17,657 bases of DNA from JACCRE01 sp049790855 (GTDB taxonomy: Bacteria > Planctomycetota > Planctomycetia > Planctomycetales > Planctomycetaceae), in contig JBAQZJ010000469.1 of the NCBI GenBank assembly GCA_049790855.1, positions 1 through 17,657 of the forward strand, given 5' to 3'. Below the pieces are notes generated by a model that did not search any database, was not told the origin of the DNA, and saw nothing but the letters and a program-made list of their open reading frames with translations. The translations under genes were made by a program, and so were the position numbers. Below are positions 7,910 through 15,843 of the stretch, one piece after another. Position 1 is the first letter of the stretch. The number at the start of each line of letters is the position of its first letter.

Positions 7910-8334
7910 GAACGCGACCCTTCAGGCGTGTGCGAGGCGACGTGGGGCGACAATTCGCCGTCGGCGCGTGCGATCGCCGGCGGCAGGTTCACCGACTGGC
8001 CGCGCTCCAGGTCGGCGACTTTCCGCTCCAGTGCCGCGAGCGATTCCTTGAGCCGCGACACGTCGTCGCCCGCGCGGTGCGGACCGTCCGTCGGTTCAAT
8101 TTTCTGATCCGTTTCGCCCGGCTTGGGGTGCGTCAAGGACCACATGAAGATCAGCGGCCAGATCGCATGCAGCGTGAACAGGCTCAGCCAGCAGCCGGCG
8201 TGAATCGCATCGCGCTGCGGATGGTTCCGGTGCTTGGCGATCTCGTAGGGAATGTCGTGGATCCAGAAGAAGATGTAGACCATCAGCACGACGACGATCA
8301 CCAGCCAGACCAGCGCGAAGATCTCGAGAAACAT
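7906..8334 (-). CDS. DUF3302 inner-membrane protein, YiaW/YibI-like
   Basis: This is a 142-residue membrane protein of unknown function. It has two hydrophobic segments: about 2-25 (ALVWLVIVVVLMVYIFFW) and about 48-66 (CWLSLFTLHAIWPLIFMW), joined by the conserved HDIPYEIAKHRNHPQRDAIHAG loop (about 26-47, quoted in part: HDIPYEIAKHRNHPQ). The tail is hydrophilic and includes a short heptad-like coiled coil (about 92-112, RLKESLAALERKVADLE), longer than in the E. coli homologues of about 107-120 residues. ATG 8334 has GGAG (8341-8344) 6 nt upstream. It is the first gene of a two-gene operon with the HlyD-type adaptor. Family and gene order suggest it assembles with that adaptor, possibly as a stabiliser or channel; that is inference. 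Confidence 0.9.
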   Translation of the reverse strand: MFLEIFALVWLVIVVVLMVYIFFWIHDIPYEIAKHRNHPQRDAIHAGCWLSLFTLHAIWPLIFMWSLTHPKPGETDQKIEPTDGPHRAGDDVSRLKESLAALERKVADLERGQSVNLPPAIARADGELSPHVASHTPEGSRS

Positions 8335-8697
8335 CTCTCTCTCCGTTTCCGCGCAGGGGTGACCGATTCAGGCGTCGCAACGGCCGACGTCGCTTCCAAA
8401 GAGAGTGCCTTCCACCCGAGATGCGAGCGACGTCACGTCGGGATGATTAGATCACGCCGTCGTCGGAAAGCCAGATGCCGTCGCCGCGCGGCCGCTACAT
8501 TCCGCGGAAAGCGGCGATCGTGCCGATGCAGCGACCGCCGAGCGAAACCGGGCGGCGTGGCGGCGTTCCCGGCCCGCTAGACGGCTCAAGACCTTGGCTC
8601 CCGAAGAAAATGGCGAGAGTTGCGAACCTTTCCCGATCGAACCGGGTTAGTGATGGAGCGGCTCGACGGTCGACCACTTGACCGAATCGCCACACAG

Positions 8698-8724
8698 AAC
8701 GCCCGGCGATGCGGGGTGTTTTTT
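8698..8724 (+). terminator. Candidate rho-independent terminator inside the intergenic region
   Basis: AACGCCC (8698-8704) pairs with GGGTGTT (8714-8720, one G-U) around a 9-nt loop, and a run of six T (8719-8724) follows at once. A wider arm pair, TCGACCAC (8680-8687) with GTGGTCGA (8729-8736), encloses it and is itself followed by TTTTT. The orientation suits a plus-strand transcript, yet no gene is seen just upstream on that strand. It may end an unrecognised small RNA or form part of a structured leader. Confidence 0.4.
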
Positions 8725-8840
8725 ACAGGTGGTCGATTTTTCCGGAACGCGACACCGGTTTGGCGGCATCTGATCCTGGGCGGTTCCCACAGCGTTCTCT
8801 CAAGGCGAGTCGTTCCTGCGGAAGAGCAACACCAGATGTT

Positions 8841-8894
8841 GCGGTTTTTGCGGAATAATGCGTCAAGGCATTCCGCACAGGCCGCAAAAACCGC
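8841..8894. repeat. 13-bp perfect inverted repeat with inner stem
   Basis: GCGGTTTTTGCGG (8841-8853) is the exact reverse complement of CCGCAAAAACCGC (8882-8894). Between the arms, AATGC (8857-8861) and GCATT (8868-8872), or alternatively GCGGAAT (8850-8856) and ATTCCGC (8870-8876), can pair. There is no following T-tract, so it does not look like a simple terminator; an operator or RNA structure is possible. Confidence 0.6.
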
Positions 8895-8962
8895 CGTTCA
8901 GACAACATTTGTCGAGCTGGCACAGGTTTCCGAAAAAGTAGGCCCGGCAAACTGGACGAGTG

Positions 8963-8992
8963 TTGCAAACTGTGTGGCCACACCCTGACAAT
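8963..8992 (+). promoter_or_regulatory. Weak candidate promoter with 12-bp palindrome for the giant gene
   Basis: TTGCAA (8963-8968) and GACAAT (8987-8992) stand 18 nt apart and each match four of six consensus bases. The spacer holds the perfect palindrome GTGTGGCCACAC (8972-8983), a position where a bound dimer could block or aid RNA polymerase. It is about 60 nt upstream of ATG 9053. Prediction by eye only. Confidence 0.25.
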
Positions 8993-9040
8993 CGCTGATT
9001 CCCCCTTTTTGGCCCCCGCGGTTTTTCGGTTTTTCATTAC

Positions 9041-9044
9041 GGAG
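9041..9044 (+). promoter_or_regulatory. Shine-Dalgarno of the giant-protein gene
   Basis: GGAG lies 8 nt before ATG 9053 in an AT-richer leader and supports that start. Confidence 0.75.
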
Positions 9045-9052
9045 TTTTCTGG

Positions 9053-12000
9053 ATGTCCACTTGGTCTCCCCGGCGCCCTGCTCGGGCCCGTCGTCGTTCG
9101 CCGCGCGCCCTGGCCACGTTCGCCGCCGCGATTCGTATCGAACATCTGGAAGAGCGGGCGCTGCTCAGCGCCGTCCTGCCCGGCCTCGACCAGCACGGGG
9201 TGATCATCGGCAACGGCCAGGCCGCAGGCCAGTCGTCGCTGCTGATCGACTCGTCGTACAACGCCCAGTTGAGCAACAACGCCCAAGGCTCGGGCTTGTT
9301 CATCAACCTCAACAACCAGGGCGGGCAGATCAACGCGCTCCAGCGGCTCGTCATTCGCGACGTGACGGTCGACAACAACGCCAACGCCGGCGTGCAGATC
9401 CGGCTGGCGAACATGACGCTCGACACCCTGTCGATCAACAAGGCCCTGATCACGAACAACGGCGGCTCGGGGATCTACCTCGAACTGAGCAACGTCCGCA
9501 TCCGCGAGCTGATCATCTGGGACAGCAGCAACCCGATGGACGGCGACGTCGCCAACGCCGGCAACAGCAGCATCAGCGACAACGCCTTCGACGGCGTGCA
9601 TTTCGTCGGCGCGAACAGCAACGTCAGCATCCTGCGGCTGCTCGGCAACCAGGTGCAGCGGAACGCCGGCCACGGCGTGCTGTTCGACTTCAACAACATG
9701 TTCATCCCCACGATCTCGCTGAACGACAACGAGATCCTCGACAACACCGCCGGCAGCGGCGTCCACTTCGAGACGAACCGGTCCAACGTGGGCGTGAGCG
9801 TCGGCGTGGTCGTCAACAACACGATCACCGGCAACGCCTCGCACGGCATGTCATTCGTCTCGCAGTCGCTGCTGCCGGGCAGCGTCCCGACGCTCTCGCC
9901 CAGCAACATCGACATCGGCAACTTCTCCGACAACACGCTCTCGGGCAACCTCGGCTCGGGCGTCTCGGTCGACCTCCGCGAGCAGACGACCTGGGACGCG
10001 ACGCTGCTTCGCAACACGATCAGCGGCAACCAGCAGCGGGGCTTCGACCTCAAGGCGATCGACACCGAAAGCGCCTTCAACGTGCGGATCGGCTCGACCG
10101 CCGTCAACCCGCAACAGCAGCTGATCGACGGCAACACGTTCGACGCGAACGTCGGCGCCGCGATCGCGATGGAGATCAACGATTCGACGGGCAACCTGGG
10201 CAACACGACCGGCCGATTCGTGATCCTCGGCAACACGATCACCGGTTCGCTCGCCGCAGCCGGCTCGTTCGTCTATCGCGGCGAAGGCATCAACATCAGC
10301 GCCCGCGGCGACCTGACCCGCCAGAACGGGGCCGCCCGCTTCTTCCAGTCGATCATCGACCGGAACATCATCACCGGCAACGCCGGCGACGGCGTCCGGC
10401 TCAACATCACCGAAGACTCCGAGCTGATCGACCTGACGATCGGCAACGCGACCGGCCGGCAGCAGGCGTTCGACGTCAACGGCGCCTTCGCGGGCGGCGG
10501 CAACGTACCGACCGTCGCGGGCGACGGCAACCTGATCTCGGGCAACGGCGGCAACGGCATCAGCCTGATCCGGCTCGGCTCGGCGTACATCAAGGACATC
10601 AGGATCCTCGACAACCGGATCCTCGACAACGCCGACGGCATCTACGTCCAGGCCAGCAACACCTACGTCACGGTCCCCAACGCGGCCCGGCCGAGTCTGC
10701 CGGTCGTGACCGACGTGACGATCAACCGCAACGACGTCCGCGACAATCGCCTCAACGGCGTGCATCTTCGCACCGAGTTCGACGCCGTCCTGCTGGCGAA
10801 CCTCCGCTACAACCGCATCGACGGCAACCTCGTCAACGGAATTCGCGTCACGGGGCTGGAGAACAACATCGCCGACTTCGAGAACGTCGGCGGCACCTGG
10901 GTCAAGAACGCGATCACCAACAACGACCTGAACGGGATTTCGATCGAAACCGTCGTCGGCAGCGTCAATCCGCTGGTCATCGGCCAGGACGGCATCGACG
11001 TGCTCGACGGCCAAAGCCTCGGCAACTACATCGCCCTCAACGGCGAGGACGGGATCGAGATCGGAGCACGGGCCGGAGCCGGCGGCACCGTCATTCCGCG
11101 CGACATCCGCGATGCCGTCGACATCATCAACAACGACATCGTCAACAACGGCCGCAATGCGATCGGGAACCCCTACCTCGCCGGTAAGGGGATCGACATC
11201 GAACTGCTGGCTTCGGTCACGCTGAACGGCTCGGGGCAGACCCGCGAGTTCCGCATCGACCGCAACGTCATTCAGGGGAATGCCGGCGACGGCATCGAAA
11301 TCAATAACCAGGGCGGCCAACTCCGACTCAGCGCCCAGGGGAACTTCATCGACCTCAACGGCGGACGCGGCGTCGACCTGTTGAACCAGTCGGACGGCCC
11401 AGGAGGAAATACTGAGGCCTATGTCCGTTTCGGCGGGCCGAACACCGTCGATCGAAACATCGTCACCAACAACGGTCTGGAAGGCGTCTACGTCGTCAAT
11501 ACGCCGTCCCCCGGCCAGACGCAGGATGTCGACGCCGAAGCCGCGATGGTGACCTGGGACATCAGCGGTTCCCGACTGGAGGCGGTCACCACGGTCAACC
11601 TCCTCCTCGACTTCGAGAATAACGAGGTCCGCGACAACGGCGGCGGCGTGCCGCAGTACGGCAGCCCGCCCAGCTCGCTCAGCAGCACAGGTCTGGTCAT
11701 TCGGGTAGGGAGCCAGTACAGCGCCGGGAGTTGGACCACGATCGCCGACCTGACCGGCTACGCGGACGCTTTTTCCACCGCAGCAGCCGCCGGCGTCGGC
11801 ACGAACGGATTCGACAGCGGCGGCTCGGTCGAACGCGATTACCGCACCAGCGCCAACGGCCGCGTCAACGCCCGCATCGTGGACAACGAGTTCTCGGGCA
11901 ACGGCGGCGACGACGTGTTTCTCGAAGGCTACGCCGCCTTGATGCCGCGGACGACCAACGGCAGCTGGAACGCGACCGAGTTCGCCCGAGGCACGACCGT

Positions 12001-15000
12001 CTATGACCGCGACCCGCTGTCGCGACTGAACGTCGAGTTCCACGGCAACACCGGTGACTCGCTCGACGTCGTTCGGACACAAGGGAACGTCGACGGCGAG
12101 TTGTCGTCTTACACCAACGCCGAAACGAACTGGAAGTCGCGGACGGGCGGTCGGACCGCCCCCGACCCGAACGGTCCGTTCGGAAGCCAGGACACCCGCA
12201 ATCGGGTCGTGTCGCGCGTCGCCGACCGGGGGGCAGGCGGTGGGAGCCTCGCCGATGCCTACAATCCGGACTTCCGCCTGGGCTTTTCGGGAATCGGCCT
12301 CTCGGCCCCGAACAACGGGCCGAACGTCAGTTCCTTCGACAATAGTATCAGCATCGCCACGGTCGACGGCCTGACCCCCGGCGGGCCGATCGTCGTGACG
12401 GTCGCCTCCCGCAGCGGCGACATCTCCGACGCCACCAATGCGAACCCCTCGGTGATCACTTCAGCGGGGCATGGTCTTTTCACCGGCGACCAGATCACGA
12501 TCTCGGGGGTGGGAGGCAACACCGCGATCAACGGCACATGGATCGTTGAGCGGGTGTCGAACGATACGTTTCGGTTGCGAGACACAGTGACCAATGCGCT
12601 GGTGGCCGGGAACGGCGCTTACACCAGCGGCGGCACCTGGACGCTGCTCGGCGAGCACCGTCTTTCGACAGGCGACCTCGTCACGATCAGCGGCACGGGC
12701 GTTCCCAACGCGAACGGCGTGCATATGGTCCGCGTGCTCGACGCCGCGCGGTTCGAGTTGTACGTACCGACCGACGTCTTCAGCCTCTTCGGCTTCGGCA
12801 GTACGCTGGTGCCGGTGCCTGGGCAGGGATTCTCCAGTTCGGGGGGGACGGTTCTTGAGCATAACCCGAGCAAGTTCCAGTACGACGGTCTCGGACCGAG
12901 CACGCTTCGCATCGAAAGCAACTGGAACGTCTCCGGGTTCTCGGACCTCGAGCAGGGCGACAACTTCAACGAAGTGTGGAACGAGGGCATTTCGCCGACC
13001 GGGATCGGTTGGGACGGGGTCGCCACAGGCACCTTCAGCTTCCTGACCGCCTCGATCGCCGATGCGACGTTCAACGAGGCCGACGGCACCCAGACGCTGA
13101 CCGTGACGCTCAGCGAAGACGCGCCGGTCGGCGGGGTGACGATCCGCTACATGACCTCCGACGGCTCCGCCAAGGCCGATCCGGACAACGACGGCAGCTC
13201 CGCCGACGGCGACTACGCTCCGATCACCTTCGGCACCGTCTTCATCGCGGCGGGATCGCGGACCGGGACCGCCACCTTCACGATCCGCAACGACACCGCC
13301 TTAGACCAGAGTGAGCAGTTCTACATCGACCTGTTCGACATCTCGACGGGCGATTTCGTCGACAGCCGGGGCGTCGTGACGATCACGCCCGACGCCGACC
13401 CGATTCCGTCGATCTCGATCGGCGACATCGTCGTCGACGAGATCACCGGCGTGGCGACGTTCACCGTGAGCCTGTCGAACGCCAGCAGCGAGGTCGTGTC
13501 GGTCGACTACACGACCGTCGACGGCCTCGCCAAGGACGGCAGCGACTACGCCGGGCGCGGCGGCACGATCGCCTTCGCACCCGGTGAGACGACGCGGACC
13601 GTCGAGGTCGTCCTCGTGCAGGACAGGATCGCCGAGACCGACGAAACGCTGCGAATCGCGCTCTCCGGCGCCGACAACGCGGTCATCGTCGACAACTCGG
13701 GCACGGCGACGGTCCGCGACAGCCGCTTCTTCAGCGTCACCGACGTCCAGGTCGCCGAAGGCGGCGACGCCGTCGTCACGATCAGCCTCAACGAGCCCTT
13801 GCCGGCCGGCGCGAGCGCCACCGTCGACTTCGCCGTGCTGAACGGCACGGCCACGTCCGTCGATTACGGCTTCCTGGGGTCCACCACGCTGAACTTCACC
13901 GCCGGCGGCCCGACGTCACAGACGATCACGGTCCAGACGTTCGGCGACGCGGCGATCTTCGAGGGCGACGAGACGTTCTTCGTCAACCTGCTGAGCTCCA
14001 CGGGAGCCGGCATCGCCAAGGCGAGCGGTCTCGTCACGATCGTCGACCCGTTCCAGGCCGAATCCGACGACGTGTTCGACCATGAGATCGGGCGGCTCGA
14101 CGGCGACGGCTGGTCGGCCAACACGGCGCTCGACGGACAGGGATACCTGCTTCACGGCGAGCCGAAGACCGGCATTCCCGGAGGCTGGCAGACGGCGACG
14201 TTCCGACTGCAGGTCGACAACACGATCGCCAACAACAGCCGCATCGTGCGGATCGACGTCTACGACGCGAACAGCGACCGGATTCTCGCCCAGCGGGTGC
14301 TGACTCGCCGGGAGTTCGACAAGGCTCTCGAATACAAGGACTTCGACCTCACGTTCCTCAACAGCGCGGGGACGGCGCTGGAGCTGCGGGTCTTCTGGTA
14401 CGACACGTCGTACGTGAAGGCCGACAGCGTCCGCCTGACGACCGCGCCGGTGCCGGCGCTGATCCTCGAAGCCGAGACCGACCTGAACCATCAGATCGGC
14501 CGGGCGTCCGCCGACGCCTGGACGGCGAACACGTCGCTCGACTCCGCCGGCTACATGGCCTTCGGCCCCTACACGACCGACGTCCCGGCCGGGCCTCAGT
14601 CGGCGACGTTCCGGCTGCAAGTCGACAACGTCTCGGCCGGCAATCACCCGATCGTGACGATCGACGTCGTCGACGCTTCGGTCGGCCGGGTGCTGGCTCA
14701 GCGGGTCATCCGGCGTCACGACTTCGCCACGGCGGGCAGCTATCAGGAGTTCGTGCTGGACTTCGTCAACACGGCTGGGCGGAAGCTGGAGTTCCGGGTC
14801 TTCTGGCACGACACGAGCTTCGTGCAGCTCGATTCGGTGATCGTGTCGACTCATCCCGCGCCGCCGCTGATCAACTTCGAGGCCGAGACCGACCTCGGAC
14901 ACTTCATCGGCCGACAGACGGCGGACGGCTGGTCGGCCAACACGGTGGACGACGCGGCGGGGTGGCTGGCCTTCGGACCGAGCACGACGGCGATTCCCGG

Positions 15001-15736
15001 CGGGACGCACGCCGCCGTGTTCCGGTTCCTGATCGACAACGTGACGGCGGGCGACCACCCGATCGTCTCGATCGACGTGTTCGCCGGCGGCCGGGTGCTG
15101 GCGAGCCGGACGCTTACGCGGCACGACTTCGACGCGGCGTACCAGTATCAGGACTTCGCCCTGGCGTTCACCAACTCGGCGGGCGAGGCGATCCAGTTCC
15201 GGACCTTCTGGCACGACACGTCGTTCGTCCAGCAGGATCTCGTCGGCATCGTCGACGTTCCGGACCCGCAGTTGCTCGTCGAGTCCGAAGGGGACCGCGT
15301 CGGACACCAGCGCGGCCGGGCGGACGGCGACGGCTGGTCGGCGAACACCACTCAGGATACGCCGGGCTTCCTGGTGTACGGACCGTGGACTCCCGCCCTG
15401 CCGACCGGCGCCTACACGGCCGAGTTCCGGTTGCAGGTCGACAACGTCACCGCCGGCAATCAGCCGATCGTGACGATCGACGTCGTCGATTTCGTGACCG
15501 GCCAGGTTCTCGCCCAGCGAGTGCTGACGCGGGCGATGTTCGCCCAGGCGAACGTCTACCAGACCTTCTCGCTGAACTTCACGACCCACAGCGAGCGAGT
15601 CCTCGAGTTCCGCACCTTCTGGCACGGAACCTCGTACGTCAAACAGGACCGCGTGAGCGTGCTGCCGACCGGTTTCGCGGCCGCGGAACTGGAGGGCGTG
15701 TTCACCGAGATCGACGAGTTGCTGTTGATGTCCTGA
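9053..15736 (+). CDS. Giant LEPR-XLL-like surface protein: beta-helix, Calx-beta domains and four C-terminal repeats
   Basis: This is a 2,227-residue protein, probably exported and surface-attached or adhesive; its function is not known. The Arg-rich N-terminus ends in HLEERALLSA (about 31-40), a variant of the LEPR-XLL motif near the start of large planctomycete proteins, in place of a classical signal peptide. Residues about 45-1010 are Asn/Asp/Gly-rich parallel beta-helix rungs of the form 'I..N.I..N.GDGI' (NosD/PbH1-like). Residues 1131-1239 hold two copies of a HGLxTGDxxTISG module. Three Calx-beta domains follow (about 1333-1450, 1451-1557, 1558-1666) with the typical DETL/DETFF endings and 'Y.T.DG.A..G.DY' strands; this family often binds calcium. 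Four similar domains of about 135 residues fill 1667-2205, and a short acidic-hydrophobic tail (VFTEIDELLLMS) closes it. I see no cysteine, no LPXTG, no dockerin and no membrane anchor. A 12-bp hairpin follows the stop codon. Surface adhesion or matrix binding is inference. Confidence 0.93.
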   Translation: MSTWSPRRPARARRRSPRALATFAAAIRIEHLEERALLSAVLPGLDQHGVIIGNGQAAGQSSLLIDSSYNAQLSNNAQGSGLFINLNNQGGQINALQRLVIRDVTVDNNANAGVQIRLANMTLDTLSINKALITNNGGSGIYLELSNVRIRELIIWDSSNPMDGDVANAGNSSISDNAFDGVHFVGANSNVSILRLLGNQVQRNAGHGVLFDFNNMFIPTISLNDNEILDNTAGSGVHFETNRSNVGVSVGVVVNNTITGNASHGMSFVSQSLLPGSVPTLSPSNIDIGNFSDNTLSGNLGSGVSVDLREQTTWDATLLRNTISGNQQRGFDLKAIDTESAFNVRIGSTAVNPQQQLIDGNTFDANVGAAIAMEINDSTGNLGNTTGRFVILGNTITGSLAAAGSFVYRGEGINISARGDLTRQNGAARFFQSIIDRNIITGNAGDGVRLNITEDSELIDLTIGNATGRQQAFDVNGAFAGGGNVPTVAGDGNLISGNGGNGISLIRLGSAYIKDIRILDNRILDNADGIYVQASNTYVTVPNAARPSLPVVTDVTINRNDVRDNRLNGVHLRTEFDAVLLANLRYNRIDGNLVNGIRVTGLENNIADFENVGGTWVKNAITNNDLNGISIETVVGSVNPLVIGQDGIDVLDGQSLGNYIALNGEDGIEIGARAGAGGTVIPRDIRDAVDIINNDIVNNGRNAIGNPYLAGKGIDIELLASVTLNGSGQTREFRIDRNVIQGNAGDGIEINNQGGQLRLSAQGNFIDLNGGRGVDLLNQSDGPGGNTEAYVRFGGPNTVDRNIVTNNGLEGVYVVNTPSPGQTQDVDAEAAMVTWDISGSRLEAVTTVNLLLDFENNEVRDNGGGVPQYGSPPSSLSSTGLVIRVGSQYSAGSWTTIADLTGYADAFSTAAAAGVGTNGFDSGGSVERDYRTSANGRVNARIVDNEFSGNGGDDVFLEGYAALMPRTTNGSWNATEFARGTTVYDRDPLSRLNVEFHGNTGDSLDVVRTQGNVDGELSSYTNAETNWKSRTGGRTAPDPNGPFGSQDTRNRVVSRVADRGAGGGSLADAYNPDFRLGFSGIGLSAPNNGPNVSSFDNSISIATVDGLTPGGPIVVTVASRSGDISDATNANPSVITSAGHGLFTGDQITISGVGGNTAINGTWIVERVSNDTFRLRDTVTNALVAGNGAYTSGGTWTLLGEHRLSTGDLVTISGTGVPNANGVHMVRVLDAARFELYVPTDVFSLFGFGSTLVPVPGQGFSSSGGTVLEHNPSKFQYDGLGPSTLRIESNWNVSGFSDLEQGDNFNEVWNEGISPTGIGWDGVATGTFSFLTASIADATFNEADGTQTLTVTLSEDAPVGGVTIRYMTSDGSAKADPDNDGSSADGDYAPITFGTVFIAAGSRTGTATFTIRNDTALDQSEQFYIDLFDISTGDFVDSRGVVTITPDADPIPSISIGDIVVDEITGVATFTVSLSNASSEVVSVDYTTVDGLAKDGSDYAGRGGTIAFAPGETTRTVEVVLVQDRIAETDETLRIALSGADNAVIVDNSGTATVRDSRFFSVTDVQVAEGGDAVVTISLNEPLPAGASATVDFAVLNGTATSVDYGFLGSTTLNFTAGGPTSQTITVQTFGDAAIFEGDETFFVNLLSSTGAGIAKASGLVTIVDPFQAESDDVFDHEIGRLDGDGWSANTALDGQGYLLHGEPKTGIPGGWQTATFRLQVDNTIANNSRIVRIDVYDANSDRILAQRVLTRREFDKALEYKDFDLTFLNSAGTALELRVFWYDTSYVKADSVRLTTAPVPALILEAETDLNHQIGRASADAWTANTSLDSAGYMAFGPYTTDVPAGPQSATFRLQVDNVSAGNHPIVTIDVVDASVGRVLAQRVIRRHDFATAGSYQEFVLDFVNTAGRKLEFRVFWHDTSFVQLDSVIVSTHPAPPLINFEAETDLGHFIGRQTADGWSANTVDDAAGWLAFGPSTTAIPGGTHAAVFRFLIDNVTAGDHPIVSIDVFAGGRVLASRTLTRHDFDAAYQYQDFALAFTNSAGEAIQFRTFWHDTSFVQQDLVGIVDVPDPQLLVESEGDRVGHQRGRADGDGWSANTTQDTPGFLVYGPWTPALPTGAYTAEFRLQVDNVTAGNQPIVTIDVVDFVTGQVLAQRVLTRAMFAQANVYQTFSLNFTTHSERVLEFRTFWHGTSYVKQDRVSVLPTGFAAAELEGVFTEIDELLLMS
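12443..12769 (+). repeat. Two copies of a small HGLxTGDxxTISG module within the giant protein
   Basis: Copy 1 (residues 1131-1178) contains GHGLFTGDQITISGV, then NGTWIVERVSNDTFRL. Copy 2 (1198-1239) contains EHRLSTGDLVTISGT, then NGVHMVRVLDAARFEL. Order, spacing and the closing 'x-F-x-L' strand agree, so this is a diverged tandem duplication with a Gly/Thr-rich link. Similar 'entry, operation, result' beta modules occur in phage and surface proteins; binding partner unknown. Confidence 0.7.
14051..15667 (+). repeat. Four tandem ~135-residue beta-rich domains in the giant protein's C-terminus
   Basis: Copies start at 14051, 14459, 14867 and 15272 (residues 1667, 1803, 1939, 2074), each 132-136 residues. 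Shared elements in order: an acidic E(A/S)E start, IGR..(A/G)D.W.ANT, GY/GF..(Y/F)GP.T, a PxG turn, (A/T)FRLQVDN, (I)V.IDV.D, LAQRVL.R..F, (Y)Q.F.L.F.N..G, LEFR.FWHDTS(Y/F)V, and a closing D.V.V. Copies 1 and 3 share an almost identical 19-base run around the WSANT codons. The pattern suggests a jelly-roll, carbohydrate-binding-module-like sandwich, but no named family is certain. Confidence 0.85.
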
Positions 15737-15794
15737 GACGCTGCCCGTCGATCGCCGGCGACTGCCGGCGGCCGACGTGCCGATTTGCGATCGA

Positions 15795-15826
15795 CGAGCC
15801 GCCGGGACTCACCCGGCGGCTCGTTT
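15795..15826 (+). terminator. Rho-independent-type terminator after the giant gene
   Basis: CGAGCCGCCGGG (15795-15806) and CCCGGCGGCTCG (15812-15823) form a perfect 12-bp stem with a 5-nt loop (ACTCA), followed by a short TTT. It lies 58 nt after the stop codon. The stem is very strong although the T-tract is short. Confidence 0.75.
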
Positions 15827-15832
15827 CGCGCC

Positions 15833-15838
15833 TACAAT
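15833..15838 (+). promoter_or_regulatory. Candidate -10 box of a leaderless transcript
   Basis: TACAAT matches five of six bases of the -10 consensus and ends 5 nt before ATG 15844, the spacing expected when transcription begins at the start codon. It sits inside the small dyad GCCTA-CAA-TAGGC (15830-15842). No good -35 is visible, and the upstream terminator stem occupies that position. There is no Shine-Dalgarno. Confidence 0.4.
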
Positions 15839-15843
15839 AGGCC

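Larger units (their letters stand above)
8335..9052. other. 718-nt structured intergenic region between divergent operons
   Basis: This region separates the minus-strand DUF3302/HlyD operon from the plus-strand giant-protein gene and must hold both promoters. Short open frames occur on both strands, but none has a convincing ribosome-binding site or protein-like composition. It is locally less GC-rich near 8700-9050, with several T-tracts. It contains a nested hairpin (8680-8741), a 13-bp inverted repeat (8841-8894), two small dyads (CAACA-TGTTG at 8828-8842 and GACAA-TTGTC near 8900-8913), and a 12-bp palindrome (8972-8983). Confidence 0.7.

Noticed and set aside
8475..8988. Small open frames on both strands between the two operons
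   Set aside because: They overlap one another, lack ribosome-binding sites and protein-like composition, and cross the inverted repeats.
9061..11187. Second long plus-strand frame overlapping the giant gene
   Set aside because: The product is almost only Arg, Gln, His, Pro and Asp, typical of a shifted reading of Asn/Gly-rich codons.
9851..12082. Open frame of 743 codons on the minus strand inside the giant gene
   Set aside because: It is antisense to the beta-helix region and consists of low-complexity D/V/A-rich sequence with no domain; the plus strand has clear rung repeats and a good ribosome-binding site.
13916..15625. Open frame of 569 codons on the minus strand
   Set aside because: It mirrors the four C-terminal repeats of the giant protein and has the same antisense composition bias (E/V/R/D-rich).
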